Assembly: GCF_902497555.1 (NCBI RefSeq)
Contig: NZ_CABVGP010000001.1
Location: 4,391,038-4,455,037, forward strand
From: Amycolatopsis camponoti
GTDB taxonomy: Bacteria > Actinomycetota > Actinomycetes > Mycobacteriales > Pseudonocardiaceae
Direction: 5' to 3'
Length of the DNA: 64,000 bases
How positions within the stretch are numbered: position 1 is the stretch's first letter; each line of letters starts with the position of its first letter. The position numbers and the translations under genes are program-made. Below, piece after piece: positions 1 through 8,115 of the stretch. The notes beneath the pieces were generated by a model. It ran no database searches. It worked only from the letters and a program-made list of their open reading frames with translations, and was not told the origin of the DNA.

Positions 1-706
1 ACAGCGCGAACACGATGCCGCGGCGCCACCGCTTCAGCTGCCGGTACTTGACCACGCCGACGCGGTTGAGCATCACCACGAGCAGGGGGAGCTCGAAGCT
101 GATCCCGAAGATGATCAGCAGCGACAGCATGAACGAGATGTACTTGTCCGCGGTCAGCGCGGTGATGAACTCTTCCTGGCCGAAGCCCATGAGCAGCTGC
201 AGGGCGTGCGGGAAGAGCAGGTACGCGAGCACCGCGCCGCCGGCGAACAGGACCGACGCGAAGCCGACGAAGGTCAGCGCGTACTTGCGCTCCTTCGAGT
301 ACAGGCCGGGCGCGATGAACGCCCACACCTGGTACAGCCAGAGCGGCGAGAACAGCACGGCGCCGGCGGCCAGGCCGACCTTGAGCTGGATCATGAACGC
401 TTCGAACGGCACGGTCTGCAGCAGCTGGCAGCCCTGGTAGCCGTTGAGGCGGCGATCCGGCGGGATGGCGCAGTAGGGGTCCTTGACGATCTCGCCGAGC
501 GACGGGATCGGGCCCACCTTGGTGCTGAACCAGAAGAAGCCGACGATTCCGCCGATGACGACGGCGAGCAACGCGAAGCCGAGGCGGCGGCGGAACTCGT
601 AGATGTGCTCGATGAGCGTCATCGTGCCGTCGGGGTTCTTGCGGCGGCTGCGCTTGCGCCGCTTCGACCGGCGGCTGGTGCCGTTTCCGGAGGCGGGTTC
701 CGCCAC
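1..706 (-). CDS. tatC: Sec-independent translocase subunit TatC (C-terminus beyond window)
   Basis: Polytopic receptor subunit of the twin-arginine translocase, which exports folded proteins across the cytoplasmic membrane. The 235 visible residues begin at a GTG. A strongly basic cytoplasmic tail (residues 12-23) is followed by the family opening MTLIEHIYEFRRRL (29-42) and several hydrophobic segments (about 43-60, 108-130, 145-168, 186-212). The conserved glutamate lies in PFEAF (100-104). The gene runs off the left edge, so the last segments are not seen. It lies 85 nt downstream of tatA on the same strand, probably in one transcript with pafB, pafC and the small membrane gene. The start is chosen because the reading frame and basic tail fit; the ribosome site in front is weak and the internal ATG at residue 29 is an alternative. 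Confidence 0.95.
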   Translation of the reverse strand, partial: MAEPASGNGTSRRSKRRKRSRRKNPDGTMTLIEHIYEFRRRLGFALLAVVIGGIVGFFWFSTKVGPIPSLGEIVKDPYCAIPPDRRLNGYQGCQLLQTVPFEAFMIQLKVGLAAGAVLFSPLWLYQVWAFIAPGLYSKERKYALTFVGFASVLFAGGAVLAYLLFPHALQLLMGFGQEEFITALTADKYISFMLSLLIIFGISFELPLLVVMLNRVGVVKYRQLKRWRRGIVFAL

Positions 707-791
707 GGGATGTTCCGTTCTCGTCGGAGTCCGCCGGAGCGCGCCGGGACCGGCGCGCTCCGTGGACCAGGGACCGGGTGTGGCCCAGCCG

Positions 792-1115
792 TCAGCTGGC
801 GTTCTTCTGCGGCTGGTCGGCCTGCTGCTTCTTCAGCTCGTCGAGCTGCCGCTGCAGGTCGGCGACCTGCTGGTCGGTCGCGGCGGCGGGGGCCGCCGGG
901 GCGGGAGTGGCCGGGATCTGCTTCGTCTCGACCGGCTCGGCGTCCTCGTGCGAGGTGCTCTTGTCGCCCGCGAGGTCCTTGGTCTCGGCCTTGAAGATCT
1001 TCATGGACTTGCCGATCGACCGGGCCGCATCGGGAAGCCGCTTGGCCCCGAACAGCAGCACGACGAGCAGCACCAAGATGATCAAATGCCATCCTTGCAA
1101 TCCGTTGGCGAACAA
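792..1115 (-). CDS. tatA: Twin-arginine translocase subunit TatA
   Basis: Pore-forming subunit of the Tat exporter, working with the TatC encoded just downstream. The 107-residue protein has one N-terminal transmembrane helix (about 9-23), the FGAKRLPD hinge (22-29), an amphipathic helix, and a charged, Ala/Pro-rich tail ending in a coiled-coil-like stretch (about 80-100). The start is a TTG: AGGAGG at 1121-1126 sits 5 nt upstream of it and no ATG fits. No tatB is present, as is usual in actinobacteria. Confidence 0.95.
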   Translation of the reverse strand: MFANGLQGWHLIILVLLVVLLFGAKRLPDAARSIGKSMKIFKAETKDLAGDKSTSHEDAEPVETKQIPATPAPAAPAAATDQQVADLQRQLDELKKQQADQPQKNAS

Positions 1116-1146
1116 GATGGCCTCCTATCTGCGTCTGGTAGGGATG

Positions 1147-1368
1147 TTACTGGTTTTCCGGTTTCCGGCGGCGCTCCGCGAAGGCGACGCGCAGCGCGGC
1201 CGACCGGGCGCGGATGAGCCCCGCCCGGTCCTGGGTGTTCGTAGCCACCATGCTTGCGGTCTGCTTGAAACCACGCAAGACCTTGGCGGTCCGCACCAGC
1301 AGGACGACGAGCAGCAGCAGGCCGATCGCGGCGAGCACGACGGTGGGCAGGTACGGCACGTCGATCAC
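1147..1368 (-). CDS. Small single-pass membrane protein in the pafBC-tatAC operon
   Basis: Unassigned 73-residue protein. Residues 6-26 form one hydrophobic helix. The rest is basic (many Arg/Lys) and probably cytoplasmic. Its GTG start lies 1 nt beyond the pafC stop, so it is almost certainly translated from the same mRNA, and tatA follows 31 nt downstream. Its position between pafC and tatA suggests a conserved but uncharacterised operon member. No domain was recognised; a membrane or translocation-related role is only guilt by association. Confidence 0.8.
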   Translation of the reverse strand: MIDVPYLPTVVLAAIGLLLLVVLLVRTAKVLRGFKQTASMVATNTQDRAGLIRARSAALRVAFAERRRKPENQ

Positions 1369-1369
1369 C

Positions 1370-2350
1370 CTAGTGGTCGCAGGTTGACGGAAGGTGACGG
1401 GCTCGGGCCACCGCGTCGGCCGCGCGGCGTCCGACGTCCGCCGCGAGGTCGGCCGGACTCTCGACCAGCGCTTCTCCGCCCAAGCCCAGCACGAGGCGCA
1501 CCATCCAGGACTGGTCGGCGTAGCGCATCCGGATCCGCAGGCGGCCGCCGTCGAGCTCGTCGAGCTCCTCGCACGGGTAGTACTCGGCTACCCAGCGTGC
1601 GTCCTGGTCGAGGACCAGCACGGCCTCCCGCTGGTCGGGACGCTCGCGGAAGACACCTTCGGAAATGTCGGTGGGGTGGGCGTGCGCGGGCGGGCGCGAC
1701 GGCTCGTCGAGGACCGTCAGGTCGTCGATCCGGTCGAGCCGGAACAGCCGGACGCCCTCGGCGCGGCGGCACCAGGCTTCGAGGTAGCCGACCGCCTGGA
1801 CGATCAGCAGCCGCATCGGGTCGACCGTGCGCTCGGTGATCTGGTCCTTGGACGCGGTGTAGTAGCGGATCCGCAGCGCCCGCCCGTCCCGCAGCGCCCG
1901 GGCGACCTCCTCGCGGGTCCGCGCGGTCTTCTTGCCCTCGCGCACCCCGCCGCCGACGACCACGCCGGCCGGCTGGGCCTGCCCGGCCGCGGACTCGATC
2001 TTGGCGATGGAGCGGCGGACGGCGTCGCCGTCGAGCACGCCCGGCGTCTCGGCCAGCGCCCGCAGCGCGACCAGCAGCGCGGTCGCCTCACCGCCGGTGA
2101 GCCGCAGCGGCCGGTTCATCCCGGCGTCGTGGGTCACGACGATGGTGTCGCCCTCGAAGGACAGGTCGATCAGGTCGCCGGGCCCGTAGCCGGGCAGCCC
2201 GCACATCCACAGCAGCTCGAGGTCCTTGCGCAGCTGCTTCGGCGTGACGTCGAAGTCGTGGGCCGCGTCGTCGACGCGGACGCCGGGACGCGCCAGCAGG
2301 TACGGCACCAGGGCGAGCAGCCGCGGCATCCGGTCGGTCGACCCGCTCAC
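1370..2350 (-). CDS. pafC: WYL-domain transcriptional regulator PafC
   Basis: Second subunit of PafBC, known in mycobacteria as an activator of the RecA-independent DNA-damage response (family knowledge). The 326-residue protein starts with a winged-helix segment (about 8-60, with DVTPKQLRKDLELL as recognition region). It ends in a WYL domain in which IRYYTASKDQITERTVDP and a following GYLEAW segment are visible. The GTG start overlaps the pafB stop as GTGA, so the two proteins are translationally coupled, as expected for a heteromer. A longer in-frame opening upstream lies inside pafB and was discarded. Confidence 0.93.
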   Translation of the reverse strand: MSGSTDRMPRLLALVPYLLARPGVRVDDAAHDFDVTPKQLRKDLELLWMCGLPGYGPGDLIDLSFEGDTIVVTHDAGMNRPLRLTGGEATALLVALRALAETPGVLDGDAVRRSIAKIESAAGQAQPAGVVVGGGVREGKKTARTREEVARALRDGRALRIRYYTASKDQITERTVDPMRLLIVQAVGYLEAWCRRAEGVRLFRLDRIDDLTVLDEPSRPPAHAHPTDISEGVFRERPDQREAVLVLDQDARWVAEYYPCEELDELDGGRLRIRMRYADQSWMVRLVLGLGGEALVESPADLAADVGRRAADAVARARHLPSTCDH

Positions 2351-3330
2351 CGGCCGCTCCCCTGCCGGGCCACGACGGCTTCGAGCCGGTCCTGGACGGT
2401 CTTGGCCAGCACGTCGGGTTCGAGCACGACGACGTCGGGGCCCTGCGCGGTGATCCAGTCGGCCGCCGACTCCGGGAAGTAGAGCCCGATCTCGACGAGG
2501 TCGCCCTCTTCGCCGTCGATCGCGCACCGGCCGATGACGGTGCCGCGGCGGCGGACCCCGGCGGCGCGGCCGTCGGCGACCCACAGCCGCGCGGTGGTCA
2601 CCGGCGCCGGTTCGGCGTCACTCGTGACCGACACCAGCTTGAGCAGGTTGACGCCGTCCGGGCGCTGCACCGCGCCGGGCTTGCCGACCGGCCGCACCTG
2701 GCCGGTGACGCGGGAGAGGCGGAAGCAGCGGGTGGCGCCGCGGTCGCGGTCGTGCCCGACGACGTACCAGCGAGCCTTCCACGACACCACGCCCCACGGC
2801 TCCAGGGTGCGCATGATGCGTTCCGGCGAGCCGCTGCGGCGGTACTCGAAGCGGACGGCCTGGCCGTTCTGCACCGCGGCGAGCAGCGGCCCGAACGCCG
2901 GTTCGGCGCGCACGCGCGGCTCGACGACGGTGGGCGCCTGGTCGTCGACCTCGAGACCGGCGGCGCGCAGCTTGACCAGCGCGCCCTGCGCCTGCCCGGT
3001 CAGCTCCGGGGAGTCCCACAGCCGGGACGCGAGCGCGACGGCGGCGGCTTCGTCGGGGGCGAGGTCGATCTCGCCGAGCTCGTAGTCGCGGCGGGCGATG
3101 CGGTAGCCCTCGATGGCGTCGAAGGCGGAGTTGCGGCCGGTCTCCAGCGGGATGCCGAGCTCGCGCAGCTCGGTCTTGTCCCGCTCGAACATCCGGAAGT
3201 AGGCGTCGTCGCTGGCCGCGTCGCCGTATCCGGGCACGATGCCGCGGATCCGCTCGGCAGTGAGGTACTGCCGGGTGGACAGGAGGGCCAGCACCAGGTT
3301 TACCAGCCGTTCGGCGCGTGCGGTGGACAC
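2347..3330 (-). CDS. pafB: WYL-domain transcriptional regulator PafB
   Basis: First subunit of the PafBC DNA-damage regulator. The 327-residue protein opens with an N-terminal helix-turn-helix (RLVNLVLALLSTRQYLTAER, about 8-27). The WYL domain contains RFEYRRSGSPERIMRTLEPW followed by KARWYVVGHDRDRG and ends with a winged C-terminal region. It starts with GTG directly behind a TAGGCT box, so it is probably leaderless. It heads the run pafB-pafC-small membrane gene-tatA-tatC. pafA lies 3.3 kb away beyond an HxlR/oxidoreductase insertion, whereas in mycobacteria pafA, pafB and pafC are adjacent. Confidence 0.94.
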   Translation of the reverse strand: MSTARAERLVNLVLALLSTRQYLTAERIRGIVPGYGDAASDDAYFRMFERDKTELRELGIPLETGRNSAFDAIEGYRIARRDYELGEIDLAPDEAAAVALASRLWDSPELTGQAQGALVKLRAAGLEVDDQAPTVVEPRVRAEPAFGPLLAAVQNGQAVRFEYRRSGSPERIMRTLEPWGVVSWKARWYVVGHDRDRGATRCFRLSRVTGQVRPVGKPGAVQRPDGVNLLKLVSVTSDAEPAPVTTARLWVADGRAAGVRRRGTVIGRCAIDGEEGDLVEIGLYFPESAADWITAQGPDVVVLEPDVLAKTVQDRLEAVVARQGSGR

Positions 3331-3343
3331 CCGGTAGAGCCTA
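3331..3343 (-). promoter_or_regulatory. Leaderless -10 box of pafB
   Basis: TAGGCT reading 3343 to 3338, then 7 nt (CTACCGG), then the pafB GTG. This matches the actinobacterial TANNNT -10 element spaced so that transcription would begin at the start codon. It overlaps the 3' end of the HxlR gene by a few bases. Confidence 0.6.
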
Positions 3344-3772
3344 GCCCGCGCCGCCCGGCCCGATCGTGAGGTCCGGGGTGCGCGCGTCGTAGTCGGTCCT
3401 GGCGGTGCTCACGGCGTCGAAGTTCGTCTCGGCCCAGTCCTTGAAGCCGGCCATCAGCGCGCGGAGGCTTTCCCCCAGCGGCGTAAGGGAATAGTCGACG
3501 CGGACGGGCACCGACGGGGTCACCTCGCGGCGCACGAGACCGTCGCGTTCGAGCACCCGCAGGGTCTGGGTGAGCATCTTCTGGCTGACCCCGGCGATGC
3601 GCCGCGAAAGGTCGCTGTAGCGCTGCGAGCCGTCACCGAGCGCGACGAGGACCAGGCTGACCCACTTGCCCGCGATCTCGTCGAGGAGCTTCCGGGTGGG
3701 GCAGGCCGCGAGATAGGCGTCGTAGGCGGCTTTTTCGGCCTGCCGTCGCTGTTCCGCCGTGCGCGTGGGCAC
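3341..3772 (-). CDS. HxlR/MarR-like winged-helix regulator
   Basis: A 143-residue DNA-binding protein of the HxlR family. It has the family CPTRKLLDEIAGKWVSLVLVAL opening (about 24-45), an SQKMLTQTLRVLERDGLVRR recognition helix and wing, and DYSLTPLGESL near the C-terminus. The GTG start is set by CAGGAGG about 8 nt upstream. It is divergent from the quinone-oxidoreductase-like gene at 3882, and such pairs are commonly autoregulated with the regulator sensing quinones, aldehydes or redox stress. The family link is secure; the regulated partner is inferred from the divergent arrangement. Confidence 0.9.
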   Translation of the reverse strand: MPTRTAEQRRQAEKAAYDAYLAACPTRKLLDEIAGKWVSLVLVALGDGSQRYSDLSRRIAGVSQKMLTQTLRVLERDGLVRREVTPSVPVRVDYSLTPLGESLRALMAGFKDWAETNFDAVSTARTDYDARTPDLTIGPGGAG

Positions 3773-3881
3773 CGGGCGAACCTCCTGGTACGTGGGGAAC
3801 CTGCGGGTGCGTACTTCCCGCTGGAGAGTAGCTCCCCATAGGTTCGCGAGGAAAGGTTTCCGGTCGGTCGAGGAGTGTTCG

Positions 3882-4784
3882 ATGCGTGCGATCGTGGTCC
3901 GGCGGTTCGGGGGTCCCGAGGTGCTGGAAACGGTGGAAGTACCGGTGCCGGAGCCCGGCCCGGGCCAAGTGCGGATCCGGGTGGCGGCGGCCGCGGTAAA
4001 CCCGGTGGATCTCGCGACCCGCGCCGGGATCCTGACCGAGGCCGGGGTGATCCCGCCGCGGGAGGTGCTCGGGCTGGGGTGGGACGTCGCCGGTGTGGTC
4101 GAGGCGGGCTCCGGGTTCCGGGTGGGCGACGCCGTGATCGGCCTGCGCGACCGCATCGCCCTCCCCCTCGGCGCCTACGCCGAGTACCTCGTCCTCGACT
4201 CCTCCGCCGTCGCCCCCGCACCCGCCGGCGTCTCCGCCGTCGAAGCGGCCACCCTCCCCCTCAACGCCCTGACCGCCGCCCAGGCCCTGGATCTGGCGGA
4301 GACCACCGGAACGGTGCTGGTGACCGGCGCGGCGGGCGCGGTCGGCGGGTACGCCGTCACCCTGGCCCACGCCCGCGGGCTCCGCGTGGTGGCCGTCGCG
4401 TCCGCGGCCGATGAAGTCCTGGTCCGGGGCTTCGGCGCCGACGAGTTCGTGCCGCGCGGGCCGTCGCTCGGCGAACGGGTGCGAGCGCTGGTCCCCGGTG
4501 GGGTGGACGCCGCCCTCGACACCGCGCTCCTCGGCCTCGAAGCGCTCGACGCCGTCCGGGGCGGCGGTGAGTTCGTCGCCTTCGCCGCCGGGGCCACGCC
4601 GATCCCCCTGCGCGGGATTCGCCTGAGGCACGTCTGGATCCGCGCGGACGGCGGACGGCTCGCCGAGCTGGCCGCCACCTTGCCCCCGCGTGTCGCCGAT
4701 GTGCTCCCCTTGTCCGAGGCCGCGGTCGCCCACGAACGGCTGGCCGCGGGCGGGTTGCGCGGCCGGCTCGTGCTGACGCCGTGA
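3882..4784 (+). CDS. Zinc-independent quinone oxidoreductase-like MDR protein
   Basis: Medium-chain dehydrogenase/reductase of the NADPH:quinone oxidoreductase type, 300 residues. The GroES-like N-terminal part contains GPEVLETVEVPVPEPGPGQV and AVNPVDLATRAG. The nucleotide-binding fold shows VTGAAGAVGGYAVTLAHARG (about 146-165). The classical structural-zinc cysteines are absent, as in quinone reductases. The ATG is chosen because GAGGAG lies about 8 nt upstream and the sequence MRAIVVRRFGGPEVLE is the standard family start. It is divergent from the HxlR regulator and followed 21 nt later by an SDR, suggesting a small redox-detoxification unit. Confidence 0.9.
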   Translation: MRAIVVRRFGGPEVLETVEVPVPEPGPGQVRIRVAAAAVNPVDLATRAGILTEAGVIPPREVLGLGWDVAGVVEAGSGFRVGDAVIGLRDRIALPLGAYAEYLVLDSSAVAPAPAGVSAVEAATLPLNALTAAQALDLAETTGTVLVTGAAGAVGGYAVTLAHARGLRVVAVASAADEVLVRGFGADEFVPRGPSLGERVRALVPGGVDAALDTALLGLEALDAVRGGGEFVAFAAGATPIPLRGIRLRHVWIRADGGRLAELAATLPPRVADVLPLSEAAVAHERLAAGGLRGRLVLTP

Positions 4785-4792
4785 AACTTCCC

Positions 4793-4805
4793 TAGCGTGG
4801 GGCCT
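4793..4805 (+). promoter_or_regulatory. Leaderless -10 box of the SDR gene
   Basis: TAGCGT at 4793-4798 and 7 nt to the ATG at 4806. Because it sits just after the upstream stop codon, the SDR can be transcribed on its own, without a leader. Confidence 0.5.
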
Positions 4806-5504
4806 ATGGATGATCGCGTTCTTCTCATCACCGGTGCTTCGCGCGGCCTCGGCGCCGCGACCGCGCGGCTGGCCGCCGCTTCCGGGTTCAAGGTGGCTCT
4901 CGTGGCCCGCAAGGCCGAATCGGTCACGGCGCTGGCCGCCGAGCTCGGCGAAGACCGGGCGCTCGCGCTCGGCGCCGACGTCGGGGACTGGCCGGGCATC
5001 TCCGGCGCCGTGACGGCGGCCGTGGAGCGGTTCGGACGGCTCGACGCCGCCTTCGCCAACGCCGGGATCGGCGTCGGGACCTCGTTCTTCGGCACCGACG
5101 ACCCCGACCCCACCGAGTGGGAGGCGATGGTCCGCACCAACGTCCTCGGCGCCGCCTACACCGCCCGCGCCGCCCTGCCCGCGCTGAAGGAGACGTCCGG
5201 GCACCTGCTCATCACCGGCTCGGTCGCCGGCCGCTACATCCGCAACGCGAGCCTGTACTCGGTGACGAAGTGGGCGGTCACCGGGATGGCCGGCGCGATC
5301 CGCGAGGAGGCCGTCGGTACCGGCGTCCGGGTCACGCTGATCAACCCCGGCATCACCGACACCGACATCCTCAACGACGACCAGCGCAAGAAGCCGCACC
5401 TGGAACCCGACGACATCGCGCGCGCCGTGCTCTACGCGCTCTCCCAGCCGCCGTCGGTCGACGTCAACGAGATCATGGTCCGCCCGGTCGGCCAGGTGCT
5501 CTAG
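4806..5504 (+). CDS. Short-chain dehydrogenase/reductase
   Basis: Classical SDR of 232 residues. The NAD(P)-binding TGASRGLG motif is at about 8-15, AFANAGIG is the NAG motif, and the active site is ITGSVAG (Ser) followed by YSVTKW (Tyr-x3-Lys). Substrate is not predictable. It follows the MDR oxidoreductase closely and its stop codon overlaps that of the convergent secreted protein by 4 nt. The nearby GTG at 4797 is in frame, but the ATG is preferred because of the -10 spacing. Confidence 0.88.
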   Translation: MDDRVLLITGASRGLGAATARLAAASGFKVALVARKAESVTALAAELGEDRALALGADVGDWPGISGAVTAAVERFGRLDAAFANAGIGVGTSFFGTDDPDPTEWEAMVRTNVLGAAYTARAALPALKETSGHLLITGSVAGRYIRNASLYSVTKWAVTGMAGAIREEAVGTGVRVTLINPGITDTDILNDDQRKKPHLEPDDIARAVLYALSQPPSVDVNEIMVRPVGQVL

Positions 5505-6526
5505 CGGCTCAGGCGGGCCACGCGGCCCTTCGCGCCGCTGGCCCAGCAGGCCGCGCCGGCGCAGTCGACGCTGTCGAAGCTGCCGCTGTCGAACGACGTC
5601 CAGTGCCGGCCGCCGTCCGGGCTGTAGTCGCTGCCGCCCGGGCCGACCGCGAGGACGGCACCGCCGCGCCAGGCCACCCCGGAGCGGTACCCCGCCGGGT
5701 ACTGCGACGGGGTGCGCCAGGTCCGGCCCGCGTCGCCGGTCAGTGCGACGGCCGGGCCGGGCGCCGCCGGGTTCGCGTAGTCGCCGCCGATCGCGATCCC
5801 CTGGCCCGGGTTCCGGAAGGCGACGGCGAACACGCCGGCGGACGGGCTGCTCGGCAACGGCGTACCGGACGCCGTCCAGTGGCGGCCGCCGTCGCCGGAG
5901 TGCAGGACGCGGGCCGTGGCACCGCCGCCGGTCGCGAGCCAGGCGTCGAACGGCCCGGCGGTGGTGATGCACTGGCCACTGGCCGCGAACCCGGCCTCAC
6001 CGGGCAGGGCGGGCGGGAAACCGTTGTCGGGGACCTGGCGCCAGCTGCGGCCGCCGTCGAAGGTGGCCTGCACGCGGAAGCGGCCGTCGACCGGATCGCT
6101 CATCGCGAGCCCGCGCCACGGGTCGAAGAACGCCAGGCAGTCGTAGAAGGCGGCGGCGTCGGTGTTCTGGAAGGTCTGACGCCAGTGCGCACCGCCGTCG
6201 TCGGTCCGGTAGACGCGCGAGTCGGTGCCGGGGCCGATCGAGAGCGTCACGGCGTGCTCGGCGTCGAAGGCCTCGATGTCGCGCAGCTCGAGCGTCTCCG
6301 CTCCGGGCGGGCCGACGGACTTCCAGGTCCTCCCGGCGTCGGTGGTGCGCAGGACGGTGCCCTGGGTGCCGCTGACCCACGCGACGCGGGCGCTGACGGC
6401 GGACAGGCCGCGGAACTGGGCGGTGACGCCGGTCGGAGCCGGCTCCCACTTCGGCGGGTGCTCCCCCGCCGAAGCCGGTGCCGCGACGGAGACCAGCAGG
6501 GCGAGCACGAGCAGCACGACACGCAT
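5501..6526 (-). CDS. Secreted BNR/HCF136-like beta-propeller protein
   Basis: Predicted exported protein of 341 residues, starting at the ATG that gives MRVVLLVLALLVSVAAPASA, a good Sec signal peptide with an ASA cleavage site. The mature part repeats Asp-box-like motifs (TTDAGRTWKS, TDDGGAHWRQ, FDGGRSWRQV, SGDGGRHWTA, TGDAGRTWRT, SPDGGRHWTS), six blades like sialidase/BNR and HCF136-type propellers. No catalytic sialidase residues are evident. The function is unknown; a structural or ligand-binding propeller is the safe call. A perfect hairpin lies between it and pafA. Confidence 0.85.
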   Translation of the reverse strand: MRVVLLVLALLVSVAAPASAGEHPPKWEPAPTGVTAQFRGLSAVSARVAWVSGTQGTVLRTTDAGRTWKSVGPPGAETLELRDIEAFDAEHAVTLSIGPGTDSRVYRTDDGGAHWRQTFQNTDAAAFYDCLAFFDPWRGLAMSDPVDGRFRVQATFDGGRSWRQVPDNGFPPALPGEAGFAASGQCITTAGPFDAWLATGGGATARVLHSGDGGRHWTASGTPLPSSPSAGVFAVAFRNPGQGIAIGGDYANPAAPGPAVALTGDAGRTWRTPSQYPAGYRSGVAWRGGAVLAVGPGGSDYSPDGGRHWTSFDSGSFDSVDCAGAACWASGAKGRVARLSR

Positions 6527-6568
6527 GCGGCGATCCTGCCGCACCCGCGTCGCGACTTTCGTCGGGAA

Positions 6569-6607
6569 CGCCGAAGGGGACGCCCGGTGCGGACGTCCCC
6601 TTCGGCG
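6569..6607 (-). terminator. Hairpin terminator downstream of pafA
   Basis: Perfect 14-bp stem (6569-6582 pairs with 6594-6607, CGCCGAAGGGGACG against its complement) with an 11-nt loop, 8 nt beyond the pafA stop. There is no U-tract, as is common in high-GC actinobacteria. Confidence 0.75.
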
Positions 6608-6614
6608 GTACGGG

Positions 6615-7973
6615 TCAGAGCGAGCTGATCAGGCGCTCCACGCGCTCGTCGACCGAGCGGAACGGGTCCTTGCACAGCACGGTGCGCTGCGCCTGGTCGT
6701 TGAGCTTCAGGTGCACCCAGTCGACGGTGAAGTCGCGCCCGGCGGCCTGGGCGGCGGCGATGAAGTCGCCGCGCAGCTTCGCGCGGGTCGTCTGCGGCGG
6801 GGTGTCCTTGGCGGCCTCGATCTCGCCGTCGTCGGTGACCCGGCGGACCAGGCCCTTGCGCTGGAGCAGGTCGAAGATGCCCCGGCCGCGGCGGATGTCG
6901 TGGTAGGCCAGGTCGAGCTGCGCGATGCGCGGGCTGGAGAGGTCCAGGTCGTGCTTGTGCCGGTAGCGCTCGACGAGCCGGTGCTTGATCGCCCAGTCGA
7001 TCTCGGTGTCGATCATGCCGAAGTTCTGCTGCTCGACCGCGTCCAGGGCCCGGCCCCACAGCTCGACGACGCGCTCGTTCGCCGCGGTCGAGCCGTTGTC
7101 CTTGATGTGCTGGACGGCGCGCGCGTAGTACTCGCGCTGGATGTCCAGTGCCGAGGCCTCGCGCCCGCCGGCCAGCCGCACCTGGCGGCGGCCGGTGAGG
7201 TCGTGGCTGATCTCGCGGATCGCCCGGATCGGGTTGTCCAGGGTGAAGTCGCGGAACTGGACGCCCGCCTCGATCATCTCGAGCACCAGGTTCGCCGAGC
7301 CGACCTTGAGCATCGTCGTCGGCTCGGCCATGTTCGAGTCGCCCACGATGACATGCAGGCGCCGGTAGCGCTCGGCGTCGGCGTGCGGCTCGTCGCGGGT
7401 GTTGATGATGGGCCGCGAGCGGGTGGTCGCGCTGGAGACGCCCTCCCAGATGTGTTCCGCACGCTGGGAGAGGCAGTAGACCGCGCCGCGCGGGGTCTGC
7501 AGCACCTTGCCGGCGCCGCAGATGAGCTGCCGGGTCACCAGGAACGGCAGCAGCACGTCGGCGATCCGGGAGAACTCACCCGCGCGGGTCACCAGGTAGT
7601 TCTCGTGACAGCCGTAGGAGTTGCCCGCGGAGTCGGTGTTGTTCTTGAACAGGAAGATGTCGCCGCCGATGCCCTCGTCGGCGAGCCGACGTTCGGCGTC
7701 GACCAGCAGGTCCTCGAGGATCCGCTCCCCGGCCTTGTCGTGCGTCACCAGCTGGACGAGGTCGTCGCACTCGGCCGTCGCGTACTCGGGGTGCGAGCCG
7801 ACGTCGAGGTAGAGCCGGGAGCCGTTCGACAAGAACACGTTGGAGGAGCGTCCCCAGGACACGACCCGCCGGAAGAGGTAGCGCGCCACCTCGTCGGGCG
7901 AGAGCCTGCGCTGTCCGTGGAAGGTGCACGTGACCCCGAACTCGGTCTCGATGCCAAAGATCCGCCGCTGCAT
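6615..7973 (-). CDS. pafA: Pup-protein ligase PafA
   Basis: Carboxylate-amine ligase that joins the C-terminal glutamate of Pup to substrate lysines, marking proteins for the proteasome. The 452-residue protein begins [13 protein letters not shown]. It has the nucleophilic/metal-binding aspartate in [13 protein letters not shown] (D57, the position reported for M. tuberculosis PafA), [31 protein letters not shown] and [15 protein letters not shown]. The upstream in-frame extension was rejected because the ATG has a TACTCT box exactly 6 nt before it. It ends at a strong hairpin and is transcribed apart from both pafBC and prcBA here. Confidence 0.97.
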   Translation of the reverse strand: MQRRIFGIETEFGVTCTFHGQRRLSPDEVARYLFRRVVSWGRSSNVFLSNGSRLYLDVGSHPEYATAECDDLVQLVTHDKAGERILEDLLVDAERRLADEGIGGDIFLFKNNTDSAGNSYGCHENYLVTRAGEFSRIADVLLPFLVTRQLICGAGKVLQTPRGAVYCLSQRAEHIWEGVSSATTRSRPIINTRDEPHADAERYRRLHVIVGDSNMAEPTTMLKVGSANLVLEMIEAGVQFRDFTLDNPIRAIREISHDLTGRRQVRLAGGREASALDIQREYYARAVQHIKDNGSTAANERVVELWGRALDAVEQQNFGMIDTEIDWAIKHRLVERYRHKHDLDLSSPRIAQLDLAYHDIRRGRGIFDLLQRKGLVRRVTDDGEIEAAKDTPPQTTRAKLRGDFIAAAQAAGRDFTVDWVHLKLNDQAQRTVLCKDPFRSVDERVERLISSL

Positions 7974-7985
7974 GCCACCAGAGTA
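7974..7985 (-). promoter_or_regulatory. Leaderless -10 box of pafA
   Basis: TACTCT (7985 to 7980), 6 nt, then ATG. It supports the shorter family-typical start of PafA. Confidence 0.6.
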
Positions 7986-8115
7986 GGCGCTGGACCCCCT
8001 TCGACGGTGCGCCGTTCGGGCGTCGACACGCCCCCGGTATGCCACAGACGGTGAAATCCCCCCGATTCAGGCACGATTGGAGCACTGCTCTTGACGACTT
8101 GGGGAAGGCGACTCC

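Noticed and set aside
5117..6628. A 503-codon plus-strand open frame
   Set aside because: It covers the SDR in the wrong frame and the antisense of the secreted propeller gene; Arg/Ala/Gly-biased with no domains.
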